NCBI RefSeq assembly: GCF_020523985.1 | Contig: NZ_JAIVKM010000001.1 | Coordinates: forward strand, 1 to 64,000 | DNA length: 64,000 bases | Source of the DNA: Mangrovibacter yixingensis | GTDB taxonomy: Bacteria; Pseudomonadota; Gammaproteobacteria; Enterobacterales; Enterobacteriaceae | Reading direction: 5' to 3' | Shown here: positions 9,637-17,359 of the stretch, piece by piece | Numbering within the stretch: position 1 is the stretch's first letter | Layout of the letters: each line of letters opens with the position of its first letter | The notes under the pieces: generated by a model | Seen by the model: only the letters and a program-made list of their open reading frames with translations | What the model was told of the DNA's origin: nothing | Database searches by the model: none | Position numbers and translations under genes: made by a program

Positions 9637-10385
9637 CCACGTTGCGTATTCAGGTGATCAACCCCAATACCAGCCTTGCAATGACTCAGACTATCGGTGA
9701 GGCAGCCCGTATGGTCGCCAGTTCGGGTACTGAAATTTTGCCAGTCTGCCCATCCCACGGTGTACCTTCTATTGAAGGTCATTTTGATGAAGCGATTGGC
9801 GCTATGGGCGTGCTGGAACAGGTAACGTTGGGGGAACGTGCTGGGGTTGATGGGCATATTATTGCTTGTTTTGGTGACCCAGGCTTGCTGGCGGCTCGTG
9901 AACTGGCAACTGGGCCTGTGGTTGGCATAGCGGAAGCGGCTATGCATATGGCCACACTGGTTGCGACACGCTTCTCTATTGTCACTACTTTACCGCGCAC
10001 GGTGATTATCGCCCACCATTTATTACGGCAGTATGGTTTTGAGCACCACTGTCAGGCAGTTCATTCCATTGATTTACCAGTATTGTCTTTAGAGGATGGC
10101 ACGGGTTTTGCTCAACAAAAGGTTAGGGAGCGTTGTATACAGGCCAAAGCGCAGGATAACTGTGGCGCGATTGTGCTGGGGTGTGGCGGTATGGCAAATC
10201 TGGCGAGAGAACTTAGCCATGAGCTCTGTATTCCGGTCATTGATGGCGTGAGTGCTGCGGTCAAAATGGTAGAAGCTCTGCTTGGACTGGGATTGGGAAC
10301 CAGCAAACAAGGTGATTTGGCAAAACCCAATCCCAAACCGCTAACTGGCCCGTATACAATCTTCAATGACCCATCTGTGATGTAG
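9633..10385 (+). CDS. hpxA: allantoin racemase
   Basis: The 250-residue protein belongs to the Asp/Glu/hydantoin racemase family. Two Cys residues in the expected catalytic settings are visible: IIACFGDPGL (about residue 76) and AIVLGCGGMAN (about 181). They act as the opposed acid/base pair for proton exchange at C5 of the hydantoin ring. The enzyme interconverts (R)- and (S)-allantoin so that the stereospecific allantoinase can use both. It is coupled to hpxS by an ATGA overlap and followed 17 bp later by hpxB. Confidence 0.92.
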   Translation: MTTLRIQVINPNTSLAMTQTIGEAARMVASSGTEILPVCPSHGVPSIEGHFDEAIGAMGVLEQVTLGERAGVDGHIIACFGDPGLLAARELATGPVVGIAEAAMHMATLVATRFSIVTTLPRTVIIAHHLLRQYGFEHHCQAVHSIDLPVLSLEDGTGFAQQKVRERCIQAKAQDNCGAIVLGCGGMANLARELSHELCIPVIDGVSAAVKMVEALLGLGLGTSKQGDLAKPNPKPLTGPYTIFNDPSVM

Positions 10386-10402
10386 AAAGAGGAAAGTAAG
10401 GC

Positions 10403-11359
10403 ATGCAATCAGAACAAGAAAATAACCCCCTGGCCTTTACACAAAACTACCCGCGCGACATGCTCGGTTATGCCGGAAAACCACCGCATCCACACTGGCC
10501 AGGGGGGGCCCGCCTGGCGATTCAATTTGTCCTGAATTATGAAGAGGGCAGTGAAAACAACGTATTACATGGTGACAGTGGTTCTGAGCAATTTTTGTCA
10601 GACATCATTGGTGCCGCCAGTTATCCAGACCGTCACATGTCGATGGATTCGCTCTATGAATATGGTTCGCGAGCGGGTTTCTGGCGCATCCACAACGAAT
10701 TTCAACGCCGTGGGTTAACCATGACAATTTTTGGTGTGGCGATGGCGTTGGCGCGTAACCCGGAAGTTGTCCAGGCAATCAAAAATGCCGACTATGACGT
10801 GGTTAGCCATGGCTGGCGCTGGCTTCATTACCAAAATATTGATGAACAAACAGAACGTCAGCATATGCAGCAGGCGATTGAAACCCTGGAAAACTTGTTT
10901 GGTAAAAAGCCACTGGGTTGGTATACCGGGCGCGATAGCCCGAATACTCGCAGGCTGGTGGTTGAACAAGGGAGTTTTCAGTACGACAGTGATTATTATG
11001 GCGACGACTTGCCTTTCTGGAGTGAAGTAACCTGCCAGGATGGCACGGTGAAACCTCATCTGGTCGTGCCTTATACACTGGATGCGAACGACATGCGCTT
11101 TGCTACTGCGCAAGGGTTTAACACAGCGGAACAGTTCTACACTTACCTTAAAGACAGCTTTGATGTGTTATACGAAGAAGGCGAACATGCACCGAAAATG
11201 ATGTCAGTAGGTATGCATTGCCGGTTATTAGGCCGCCCTGGTCGCTTCCGGGCACTGCAACGTTTCCTGGATTATATACAGGGTTTCAATGATGTCTGGG
11301 TTTGCCGCCGGCAGGATATTGCTGACCACTGGATAAAAACGCATCCGTGGCAGAAGTAA
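10403..11359 (+). CDS. hpxB: allantoinase, cofactor-independent PuuE/HpxB type
   Basis: The 318-residue protein belongs to the polysaccharide-deacetylase-like (NodB fold) allantoinases, not the metal-dependent amidohydrolases. Characteristic stretches are YPRDMLGYAGKPPHPHWPGGARLAIQFV at the N-terminus, YEYGSRAGFWRI, VVSHGWRW, GWYTGRDSPNTRRL, YDSDYYGDDLPFW and SVGMHCRLLGRPGR. It opens the hydantoin ring of allantoin to give allantoate. GAAAGAGGAAAG precedes the ATG. It ends the hpxSAB operon and is convergent with hpxZ. Confidence 0.93.
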   Translation: MQSEQENNPLAFTQNYPRDMLGYAGKPPHPHWPGGARLAIQFVLNYEEGSENNVLHGDSGSEQFLSDIIGAASYPDRHMSMDSLYEYGSRAGFWRIHNEFQRRGLTMTIFGVAMALARNPEVVQAIKNADYDVVSHGWRWLHYQNIDEQTERQHMQQAIETLENLFGKKPLGWYTGRDSPNTRRLVVEQGSFQYDSDYYGDDLPFWSEVTCQDGTVKPHLVVPYTLDANDMRFATAQGFNTAEQFYTYLKDSFDVLYEEGEHAPKMMSVGMHCRLLGRPGRFRALQRFLDYIQGFNDVWVCRRQDIADHWIKTHPWQK

Positions 11360-11366
11360 TCGCAGC

Positions 11367-11389
11367 GGGATGGCTTCACCGGCCATCCC
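11367..11389. terminator. hairpin between convergent hpxB and hpxZ
   Basis: The perfect stem GGGATGGC / GCCATCCC with a 7-nt loop lies in the 42-bp space between the two convergent operons. It likely serves both directions. Confidence 0.65.
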
Positions 11390-11401
11390 ACAATAAACGT
11401 T

Positions 11402-11785
11402 TCAGCCCATTTTACTGACATGAGCGGCAACAATCCGCCAGCCAAACGGGAACTTCACCCAGGTTTGCATCTGGCGGCCAATACTCTCGCTGCCTTCACG
11501 GGTGAACTCAGTGCAGGTTACAGCCATTTCTTCACCGAAAGTGGTGATAGTTGTGTTATGCAGAGTGCGATCCAGTCCCTTGGGGGAACGGCCCTGGCGA
11601 AAGGCGCGGATCTCGGAAATGCCGTAGAGATTTTCTGTCGCACCATAGCGTACCGTGCGCGCATCCTCCCAAAAAAGTTCATCCAGAACGTCAACATCGT
11701 TGCTTACCAACGCTTGCTCATAGCGATAAAACGCGGCGGTGACTTCATTTAAAATAGCTTGTCTGTCGATATTATCTCTGTTCAT
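11402..11785 (-). CDS. hpxZ: NTF2-like oxalurate catabolism protein HpxZ
   Basis: The 127-residue single-domain protein of the NTF2/SnoaL fold (DUF3225 type) contains ALVSNDVDVLDELFWEDARTVRYG, ARTVRYGATENLYG and C-terminal FPFGWRIVAAHVS. It is the fourth gene of an hpxWXYZ-type operon. The precise activity is uncertain; related small proteins accompany AtzE-type amidases. I placed the start at 11785 (MNRDNID) because longer versions lie inside hpxY. It overlaps the hpxY 3' end by 14 bp. Confidence 0.85.
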   Translation of the reverse strand: MNRDNIDRQAILNEVTAAFYRYEQALVSNDVDVLDELFWEDARTVRYGATENLYGISEIRAFRQGRSPKGLDRTLHNTTITTFGEEMAVTCTEFTREGSESIGRQMQTWVKFPFGWRIVAAHVSKMG

Positions 11786-13169
11786 GGAATACACCCTGTG
11801 CTGGTGTTGCCTGGCAAATATTCTGTAAAACAAGTGACTGTGCAGCCTGCAGGCAGCGTTTCTCCTGCCAGGGGGCACCAATCAGTTGTACACCAATGGG
11901 TAGGCCACCTGCCGTGATGAGGGGAACGGTTACAACAGGTAAACCCAAAAATGAAATAGGTTGGGTCAACATACCCATACTGGCTTTTACTGGCAAATCA
12001 CACTGGTTAATGCGCATGGTTTGCTGCCCAATTTCAGTGGCACAGCACGGTGTGGCCGGGGCAATCAGAATATCAAAGTCATTGAATAACGGGAGTGTTA
12101 CATCCCGAAACCAGGCCCGGAAGCGTTGTGCCTGTGTATACCAGGCTGAAGGGGTCATTGCACCTGCGAGCAGGCGGTCCCTGGAGTTCGGTTCGAATTC
12201 CTCCGGTTTTGTGCGTAGTAACGGTAAATAGTGGTTTCCACCTTCAGCGGCAGAAAGCAGGAAAGCGGCTGAACGCGCCATTTCAGCTTGTGGCAGTGTA
12301 ATACTTTCTGTTGCCTGTAATCCCCTGGCAATTCGGCTGACGGCATCTCTGGCATCATCATCGCACCAGGTATCAAAATAGCCACCCAGCACAGCACAAC
12401 GCAAAGGCCGCTCTGGCATAAGAGACTGTTCGATTAATGCCGGAGAGCGGCGTGCCTGAAAGTGATCATGGGGATCATCGCCCTGAAGCGAATCATAGAC
12501 CAGCGCCAGATCTTCCACATGACGCGCCATAGGGCCAATATGATCGAGGCTCGCGACAAAAGGCTGGCTACCACTACGGGACAGACGGCCGAAGGTCGGT
12601 TTCAGGCCAAAAATGCCACACAACGAGGAAGGAACACGAATTGACCCGTTGGTGTCAGTACCCAGCGAGAAATTCACCAGCCCGGCGGCAACTGCTGCGG
12701 CAGAACCACCAGATGACCCTCCGGCGACCCGGCTAAGATCATGGGGATTATGGGTTGCCCCATAGTGTGTGTTCTCGGTAGTAAAGCCGTAGGCATATGC
12801 ATCCATATTGAGTGCCCCGGCCAGGGACGCCCCTGCGTGCTGTAATTGCTTGATAGCGAAAGCATCATGGCTGGCTGGTGGGTTATCACGAAATAACCGG
12901 GCACCGGCCAGAGTCGTTATTCCACTAATATCAAATAAATTTTTAACAGCGTAGGGAACACCGGCAAGTGGGGGAAGTATCTCATTGCGAGCAATGCGCT
13001 GGTCTGTCTGTGCGGCTTCATCCAGCATGCGCTGGTGAGTTATGTGGGTAAACGCGTTGATAGCTGGGTTAATGCGTTCAATGTCTGCAAGCGCCTGTGT
13101 CGCCAGTTCGGTGGCGGAAAAAGATTTCTCGCGCAGGCCTTGTTGAATATCACTTATCCGCAAACTCAT
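11772..13169 (-). CDS. hpxY: AtzE-family amidase HpxY (oxalurate/ureide branch)
   Basis: The 465-residue amidase-signature enzyme shows the Ser-cisSer-Lys triad: Lys in GVPYAVKNLFDISG, and the serines in SRVAGGSSGGSAAAVAAG with LGTDTNGSIRVPSSLCGIFGLKPTFG. It resembles AtzE and AtzF, which hydrolyse 1-carboxybiuret and allophanate. In the purine context the likely substrate is oxalurate or another carbamoylated amide, but this is inferred. It overlaps hpxX by four bases (ATGA) and hpxZ by 14, consistent with a coupled operon. HpxX probably forms an AtzG-AtzE-like complex with it. Confidence 0.85.
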   Translation of the reverse strand: MSLRISDIQQGLREKSFSATELATQALADIERINPAINAFTHITHQRMLDEAAQTDQRIARNEILPPLAGVPYAVKNLFDISGITTLAGARLFRDNPPASHDAFAIKQLQHAGASLAGALNMDAYAYGFTTENTHYGATHNPHDLSRVAGGSSGGSAAAVAAGLVNFSLGTDTNGSIRVPSSLCGIFGLKPTFGRLSRSGSQPFVASLDHIGPMARHVEDLALVYDSLQGDDPHDHFQARRSPALIEQSLMPERPLRCAVLGGYFDTWCDDDARDAVSRIARGLQATESITLPQAEMARSAAFLLSAAEGGNHYLPLLRTKPEEFEPNSRDRLLAGAMTPSAWYTQAQRFRAWFRDVTLPLFNDFDILIAPATPCCATEIGQQTMRINQCDLPVKASMGMLTQPISFLGLPVVTVPLITAGGLPIGVQLIGAPWQEKRCLQAAQSLVLQNICQATPAQGVFHEQR

Positions 13170-13354
13170 AACTGGTATACCCCGGCGACTTCCTGGCGCT
13201 GGTCCAGCTCAAAGTCCATTAATGGTTGTGCCATCGCATTAATGCGGCGCAATTGCACTTCAAGTTCTGCCCGGCGTGCATCATCCAGCGGCATATCCAG
13301 TATTTGGGCCATTAACGCAATATAGCCCGGCCAGTCAAAATCGGTTGTTTGCAT
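13166..13354 (-). CDS. hpxX: AtzG-like small subunit HpxX (DUF4089)
   Basis: The 62-residue protein has the DUF4089/AtzG pattern, with DWPGYIALMAQILDMPLD followed by a helix containing RRINAMAQPLMDFEL. AtzG is a helical partner that stabilises the AtzE amidase, and the adjacent coupled amidase gene hpxY fits that model. The upstream AGGAGAGAACATG supplies a good ribosome site. It lies 9 bp after hpxW. Confidence 0.82.
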   Translation of the reverse strand: MQTTDFDWPGYIALMAQILDMPLDDARRAELEVQLRRINAMAQPLMDFELDQRQEVAGVYQL

Positions 13355-13363
13355 GTTCTCTCC

Positions 13364-14950
13364 TTAAAATCCGGCGGCACTGCCATTGCTGCGAGGGTCA
13401 TAAGCGCCTTCGAGCATACCGTTGGTATGGCGCACAATTGCACCAGCATGACCAACAGCCTCACTGAAGTCATCCAGAGCTTCCACTTCGTGGCCCATGG
13501 CGCGCAAGGATTCAAATGTTTGTGGGCTGAAGCGGTTTTCCAGTTTCAGGCTGTCTGAGGATTGCCCCCAGGTGCGGCCAAGTAGCCAGCGGGGAGCTGA
13601 AACAGCCTGTTGCAGTGGCACGCCTTGAAGCACATAGCGAGTAAACAGTGCAGCCTGCGTCTGTGGCTGCCCGTCACCTCCCATCGATCCGTAAACCATC
13701 ACTCTGCCATCAGCCAGGCGAACAGCGGCCGGGTTTAGTGTGTGAAAAGGTTGCTTGCCTGGCGATAAAGCCAAAATATGCTGGGGATCCAGGCTGAATG
13801 CAGCCCCACGGTTTTGCCACAGTACACCGCTTTGTGGCAGCACTACACCGCTGCCAAATTCATGGTAAATGCTCTGAATAAAAGAAACAGCTAACCCGTT
13901 ATTATCAATAACACCCATCCATACTGTATCTCCCGGGCCTTTGCCTGTTCCCCAGGGAGCGGCCTGGTTATCATCAATTTCAGCTGCCATATTTTCTAAG
14001 TTTTCCGGATCAAGCAGGCTTTGCACCGGGCGAGTAACATGGCGAGGGTCGGTTATGTACTGATCACGCAGGGCAAATGCTTTTTTCGTGGCTTCAACAA
14101 TCCGGTGAATGGTTTGCACTTCGTTCGCTTGTGCCATATCCATTCCGGCTGTGATGCCAAGGATCGCCAGCGAAACCAACCCCTGAGTAGGTGGCGCAAG
14201 GTTATAGACATCACCTTGTGGGTGAGTCAGATGCAATGGTAACCGGCGGCGAGCCCGGTGTGCGGCCAGGTCCTGCAAAGTAACCGGTATTCCCAGTTCT
14301 TCCAGCTCCTGAGCCATCTGGCTGGCAAGGGGGCCACGGTAAAAACTATCCAGGCCTTCGGTGGTTAAGCGTGTTAGCGTCTGCGCCAGTCGTGGCTGGC
14401 AAAAGCGGCTACCTGCTACAGGAACTTCCCCCCGGGAAAGAAAGGTTTGCGCGAAACCCGGTACATTTGCCAGTTCATGATACTTTCCCTGAGTGGCAAT
14501 CGCTTGTGACTGCGTGACAGGTATACCATCGGCTGCATAACGAATAGCGTCGGCCAGCAAACGGGAAAGTGGTAATTGCCCTCCACCTAATTCCTGTGAA
14601 ATCAACAGTGCTTCCTGCCACCCACTGATAGTACCTGGCACGGTTAGTGCAGCACGAGGGCCACGGTGTGGAATATGTGTTTCATTGGCGTAGAACTCCA
14701 TCGAAGCCAGTGAGCCTGCCGCACCACTTGCGTCTATGGCGACGGGTTCGCCTTCAGGTGGAACGATTAGCCAGAAGCCATCACCACCAATACCATTCAT
14801 ATGAGGGTAGGTGACGGCAATAGTGGCAGCCGCGGCCACCATGGCTTCAATCGCGTCACCGCCGTGACGTAATACGGACAAGGCGGTTTCACTCGCCAGG
14901 TGGTGTGGCGTAACAGCCATACCTGAAGGGGCCATGTTGCTTTGTATCAT
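13364..14950 (-). CDS. hpxW: oxamate amidohydrolase HpxW (gamma-glutamyltransferase family)
   Basis: The 528-residue protein belongs to the Ntn-hydrolase gamma-glutamyltranspeptidase family. The autoprocessing and catalytic Thr lies in GPGDTVWMGVIDNNGLAVSFIQSIYHEFGSGV, splitting the precursor into a large and a small subunit. MVYGSMGGDGQPQTQ provides the oxyanion-hole GG. No signal peptide is visible, unlike periplasmic Ggt. The Klebsiella orthologue HpxW was characterised as oxamate amidohydrolase (oxamate to oxalate and ammonia). It is the first gene of the minus-strand hpxWXYZ operon, divergent from hpxU. Confidence 0.9.
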   Translation of the reverse strand: MIQSNMAPSGMAVTPHHLASETALSVLRHGGDAIEAMVAAAATIAVTYPHMNGIGGDGFWLIVPPEGEPVAIDASGAAGSLASMEFYANETHIPHRGPRAALTVPGTISGWQEALLISQELGGGQLPLSRLLADAIRYAADGIPVTQSQAIATQGKYHELANVPGFAQTFLSRGEVPVAGSRFCQPRLAQTLTRLTTEGLDSFYRGPLASQMAQELEELGIPVTLQDLAAHRARRRLPLHLTHPQGDVYNLAPPTQGLVSLAILGITAGMDMAQANEVQTIHRIVEATKKAFALRDQYITDPRHVTRPVQSLLDPENLENMAAEIDDNQAAPWGTGKGPGDTVWMGVIDNNGLAVSFIQSIYHEFGSGVVLPQSGVLWQNRGAAFSLDPQHILALSPGKQPFHTLNPAAVRLADGRVMVYGSMGGDGQPQTQAALFTRYVLQGVPLQQAVSAPRWLLGRTWGQSSDSLKLENRFSPQTFESLRAMGHEVEALDDFSEAVGHAGAIVRHTNGMLEGAYDPRSNGSAAGF

Positions 14951-14957
14951 CGTTTCT

Positions 14958-14996
14958 GTCTCTTGCTCAGGGGAACATTAATACTAAGCAAGAGAC
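14958..14996. promoter_or_regulatory. inverted repeat between hpxW and hpxU, candidate HpxU operator
   Basis: Perfect 10-bp arms GTCTCTTGCT (14958-14967) and AGCAAGAGAC (14987-14996) are separated by 19 bp in the 113-bp divergent promoter region. Arm centres are about 29 bp apart, nearly three helical turns. This suits a dimeric or tetrameric regulator such as the RpiR-type HpxU. A transcript hairpin at the hpxW leader is an alternative. Confidence 0.5.
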
Positions 14997-15063
14997 GTTC
15001 CAGAATGACGCGAAATGTTTCATTATACTCAGGTCGGTTGCAACAAAAGTTACAGGAGAACCC

Positions 15064-15903
15064 ATGAAACAACTGGATGAGCGTCTTAGGGCCAGCTATG
15101 CCCAGCTTTCCCCACAGGAACAGCGAGTGGCTGGGTTTATCATGGATCATTTCGATGATTTGATAAGCTATAACAGTGCTGAACTGGCAAGGCTGAGTGG
15201 GGTCTCGAAGGCAACAGTCAGCCGGCTGTTTAAACGACTGGGGTATGACCGCTACAAAGTTATGCGCGATGAATTACGTACTTTGCGCCAAAGTGGGATG
15301 CCCCTAACAGAAAACCGTGATGCGGTGCAGGGCAACACCCTGCTGGCGCGCCATTACAAACAAGAAATGGCTAACCTGACACACTGGGTCAATACCCTTG
15401 ATGCTACGCAATTCAGCGATATTATTTCTGCGCTGGCAGTAGCAAAACGTATTCTGATTGTTGGTTTACGTAATAGTTGGCCAGTAGCACTGCACTTGCG
15501 TCAGCAACTACTGCAAAGCCGTGGCAATGTCTATGTACTTCCTCAGCCAGGGCAGACTTTATCTGAAGAGTTGGTCGACATCAGCCCCAGTGATTGCGTT
15601 GTGATGGTCGCCTTTCGCCGCCGCCCGCGCATTATTCGCCCGATATTGAATGATCTGGTGCAACGGGGCATCCCACTGGTAGTTATTAGCGAACCGCAAG
15701 CCAGCACTCTGAAAGGTGTCGGTGGCTGGCACCTTGAAGCCCCTCTGGACAGCGTTTCGGCATTTGATTGCTACAGCAGTGCAATGAGCCTGGTAAATTT
15801 GTTGGCAAATGCACTCTTACACCACAGCCTTGCAGATGGCAGGCAGCGTATTCATCAGATAGCGGAACTGTATGGTTCGCTTGATGAACTGGAACAGCGT
15901 TAA
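15064..15903 (+). CDS. hpxU: MurR/RpiR-family regulator HpxU
   Basis: The 279-residue regulator has an N-terminal HTH_6 domain (about 1-77; LSPQEQRVAGFIMDHFDD and NSAELARLSGVSKATVSRLFKRLGY) and a SIS domain (about 125-260; ILIVGLRNSWPVALHLRQQLL, GQTLSEELVDISPSDCVVMVAFRRRPR). In Klebsiella, HpxU is described as an RpiR-type repressor of the divergent allantoate gene clusters. The position between hpxWXYZ and hpxJK fits that role. ACAGGAG lies eight bases before the ATG. Confidence 0.9.
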   Translation: MKQLDERLRASYAQLSPQEQRVAGFIMDHFDDLISYNSAELARLSGVSKATVSRLFKRLGYDRYKVMRDELRTLRQSGMPLTENRDAVQGNTLLARHYKQEMANLTHWVNTLDATQFSDIISALAVAKRILIVGLRNSWPVALHLRQQLLQSRGNVYVLPQPGQTLSEELVDISPSDCVVMVAFRRRPRIIRPILNDLVQRGIPLVVISEPQASTLKGVGGWHLEAPLDSVSAFDCYSSAMSLVNLLANALLHHSLADGRQRIHQIAELYGSLDELEQR

Positions 15904-15905
15904 AT

Positions 15906-15940
15906 TGCACTATCATGGTGCCAATGCACTATGATAGTGT
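15906..15940. promoter_or_regulatory. NtrC-type enhancer upstream of hpxJ
   Basis: GCAC-N5-TGGTGC at 15907-15921 matches the NtrC consensus fully. A second, weaker copy GCAC-N5-TAGTGT at 15926-15940 lies 19 bp further on, nearly two helical turns. The centres fall about 150 and 133 bp upstream of the predicted start from the sigma-54 promoter at 16041, like the glnA enhancer. The perfect arms CACTATCAT / ATGATAGTG (15908-15916, 15931-15939) could also form an hpxU terminator hairpin. Confidence 0.65.
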
Positions 15941-16040
15941 TCACTTTTAGGGCGTTCTCTCTTATCTCTCCAGCCAATAACTTTTCTAAAAAATAAATAT
16001 TTTACCTGTAGTTATGGTGCTGGTTGTTTTTGTTTCGCTA

Positions 16041-16055
16041 TGGCACATTAGTTGC
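16041..16055 (+). promoter_or_regulatory. sigma-54 promoter of the hpxJ operon
   Basis: TGGCACATTAGTTGC, followed by A, matches the -24/-12 sigma-54 consensus TGGCAC-N5-TTGCA with the invariant GG and GC dinucleotides at the correct spacing. It lies 60 bp before the hpxJ start codon. With the NtrC enhancer upstream it indicates nitrogen-limitation control. Confidence 0.8.
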
Positions 16056-16114
16056 AGAACTTTTCATTAAGAATCTTTTGTTTCATTGCGAATTGTCTAT
16101 ATCAAGGAATCATC

Positions 16115-17359
16115 ATGTCCGACACCCAGCTTTATCCACAAATCAATCCTCCTCACCGGTTATTGATGGGACCGGGGCCAATTAATGCTGACCCTCGCGT
16201 TTTACGTGCTATGTCCAGCCAATTGATCGGCCAGTATGACCCGGTGATGACGGGATACATGAATGAAGTGATGGCGTTATACCGGGGCGTCTTCCGCACC
16301 CAAAACCAGTGGACGATGCTGGTGGATGGTACATCTCGTGCGGGTATCGAAGCGGTGTTGGTTTCAGCCATTCGTCCTGGCGATAAGGTTCTGGTGCCAG
16401 TATTTGGGCGTTTTGGACATTTGTTGTGTGAAATCGCCCGGCGATGCCATGCAGAAGTGCATACCATTGAAGTTCCCTGGGGAGAAGTCTTTACCCCGGA
16501 TCAAATTGAAGATGCTATCCGGCATGTGAAACCTCGTTTGCTGCTGACTGTTCAGGGCGATACCTCCACCACAATGTTACAGCCGCTGGAAGAATTAGGT
16601 GCGATTTGCCGCCGCCATGGCGTGTTGTTTTACACCGATGCTACAGCGTCGTTAGGCGGCAACCCAATGCAGGCAGATGAGTGGGGACTGGATGCCGTTT
16701 CCGCCGGGTTACAAAAATGCCTGGGCGGGCCTTCCGGGAGTTCGCCGGTTACCCTCAGCCCTGAAATGGCGAGTGTCATCAGCAAGCGCCGTTGTATCGA
16801 GCAAGGGATCCGCAGTGCATCTCATGAAGATGGTGACGATGAAATGATCTGGTCCAACTATTTTGATCTGGGCATGATCATGGATTACTGGGGGACAGAA
16901 CGCCTCAACCACCACACTGAAGCAACCAGCATGTTATTTGCCGCACGCGAATGTGCCCGCATCATGCTGGAAGAAGGCATGGACAACATCATTGCTCGCC
17001 ACGCATTACATGGCCGGGCTATGGTTGCTGGCATTCAGGGAATGGGGCTGTCTGTATTTGGCGATATCGCCAATAAAATGAATAACGTCATGGGTGTGGT
17101 TATTCCGGAAAATGTTCATGGTGAAGCGGTGCGCAAAACACTGCTGGAAGACTTCCATATTGAAATAGGCACGTCATTTGGTCCACTGCAGGGCAAAATC
17201 TGGCGTATTGGCACGATGGGCTATAACGCTCGTAAAGATTGCGTATTGCAGACTTTAACGGCATTGGAAGCAGTGCTTAACCGCCATGGTTTTCGAACCA
17301 CACAGGGGGCAGCAATGCAGGCCGCATGGGATATCTATGACGCGGAGGCGCGCCCATGA
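16115..17359 (+). CDS. hpxJ: ureidoglycine aminotransferase HpxJ
   Basis: The 414-residue PLP enzyme belongs to the class V, alanine-glyoxylate aminotransferase-like group. Key stretches are LLMGPGPINADPRV at the N-terminus, LVDGTSRAGIEAVL for phosphate binding, FYTDATASLGGNPMQADEWGLDAVSAGLQKCLGGPSGSSP with the Schiff-base Lys in GLQKC, and C-terminal WRIGTMGYNAR. The Klebsiella HpxJ transfers the amino group of ureidoglycine to a keto acid, leaving oxalurate. The start at 16115 has AAGGA six bases upstream; an ATG at 16052 overlaps the sigma-54 promoter and is rejected. It is ATGA-coupled to the next gene. Confidence 0.92.
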   Translation: MSDTQLYPQINPPHRLLMGPGPINADPRVLRAMSSQLIGQYDPVMTGYMNEVMALYRGVFRTQNQWTMLVDGTSRAGIEAVLVSAIRPGDKVLVPVFGRFGHLLCEIARRCHAEVHTIEVPWGEVFTPDQIEDAIRHVKPRLLLTVQGDTSTTMLQPLEELGAICRRHGVLFYTDATASLGGNPMQADEWGLDAVSAGLQKCLGGPSGSSPVTLSPEMASVISKRRCIEQGIRSASHEDGDDEMIWSNYFDLGMIMDYWGTERLNHHTEATSMLFAARECARIMLEEGMDNIIARHALHGRAMVAGIQGMGLSVFGDIANKMNNVMGVVIPENVHGEAVRKTLLEDFHIEIGTSFGPLQGKIWRIGTMGYNARKDCVLQTLTALEAVLNRHGFRTTQGAAMQAAWDIYDAEARP

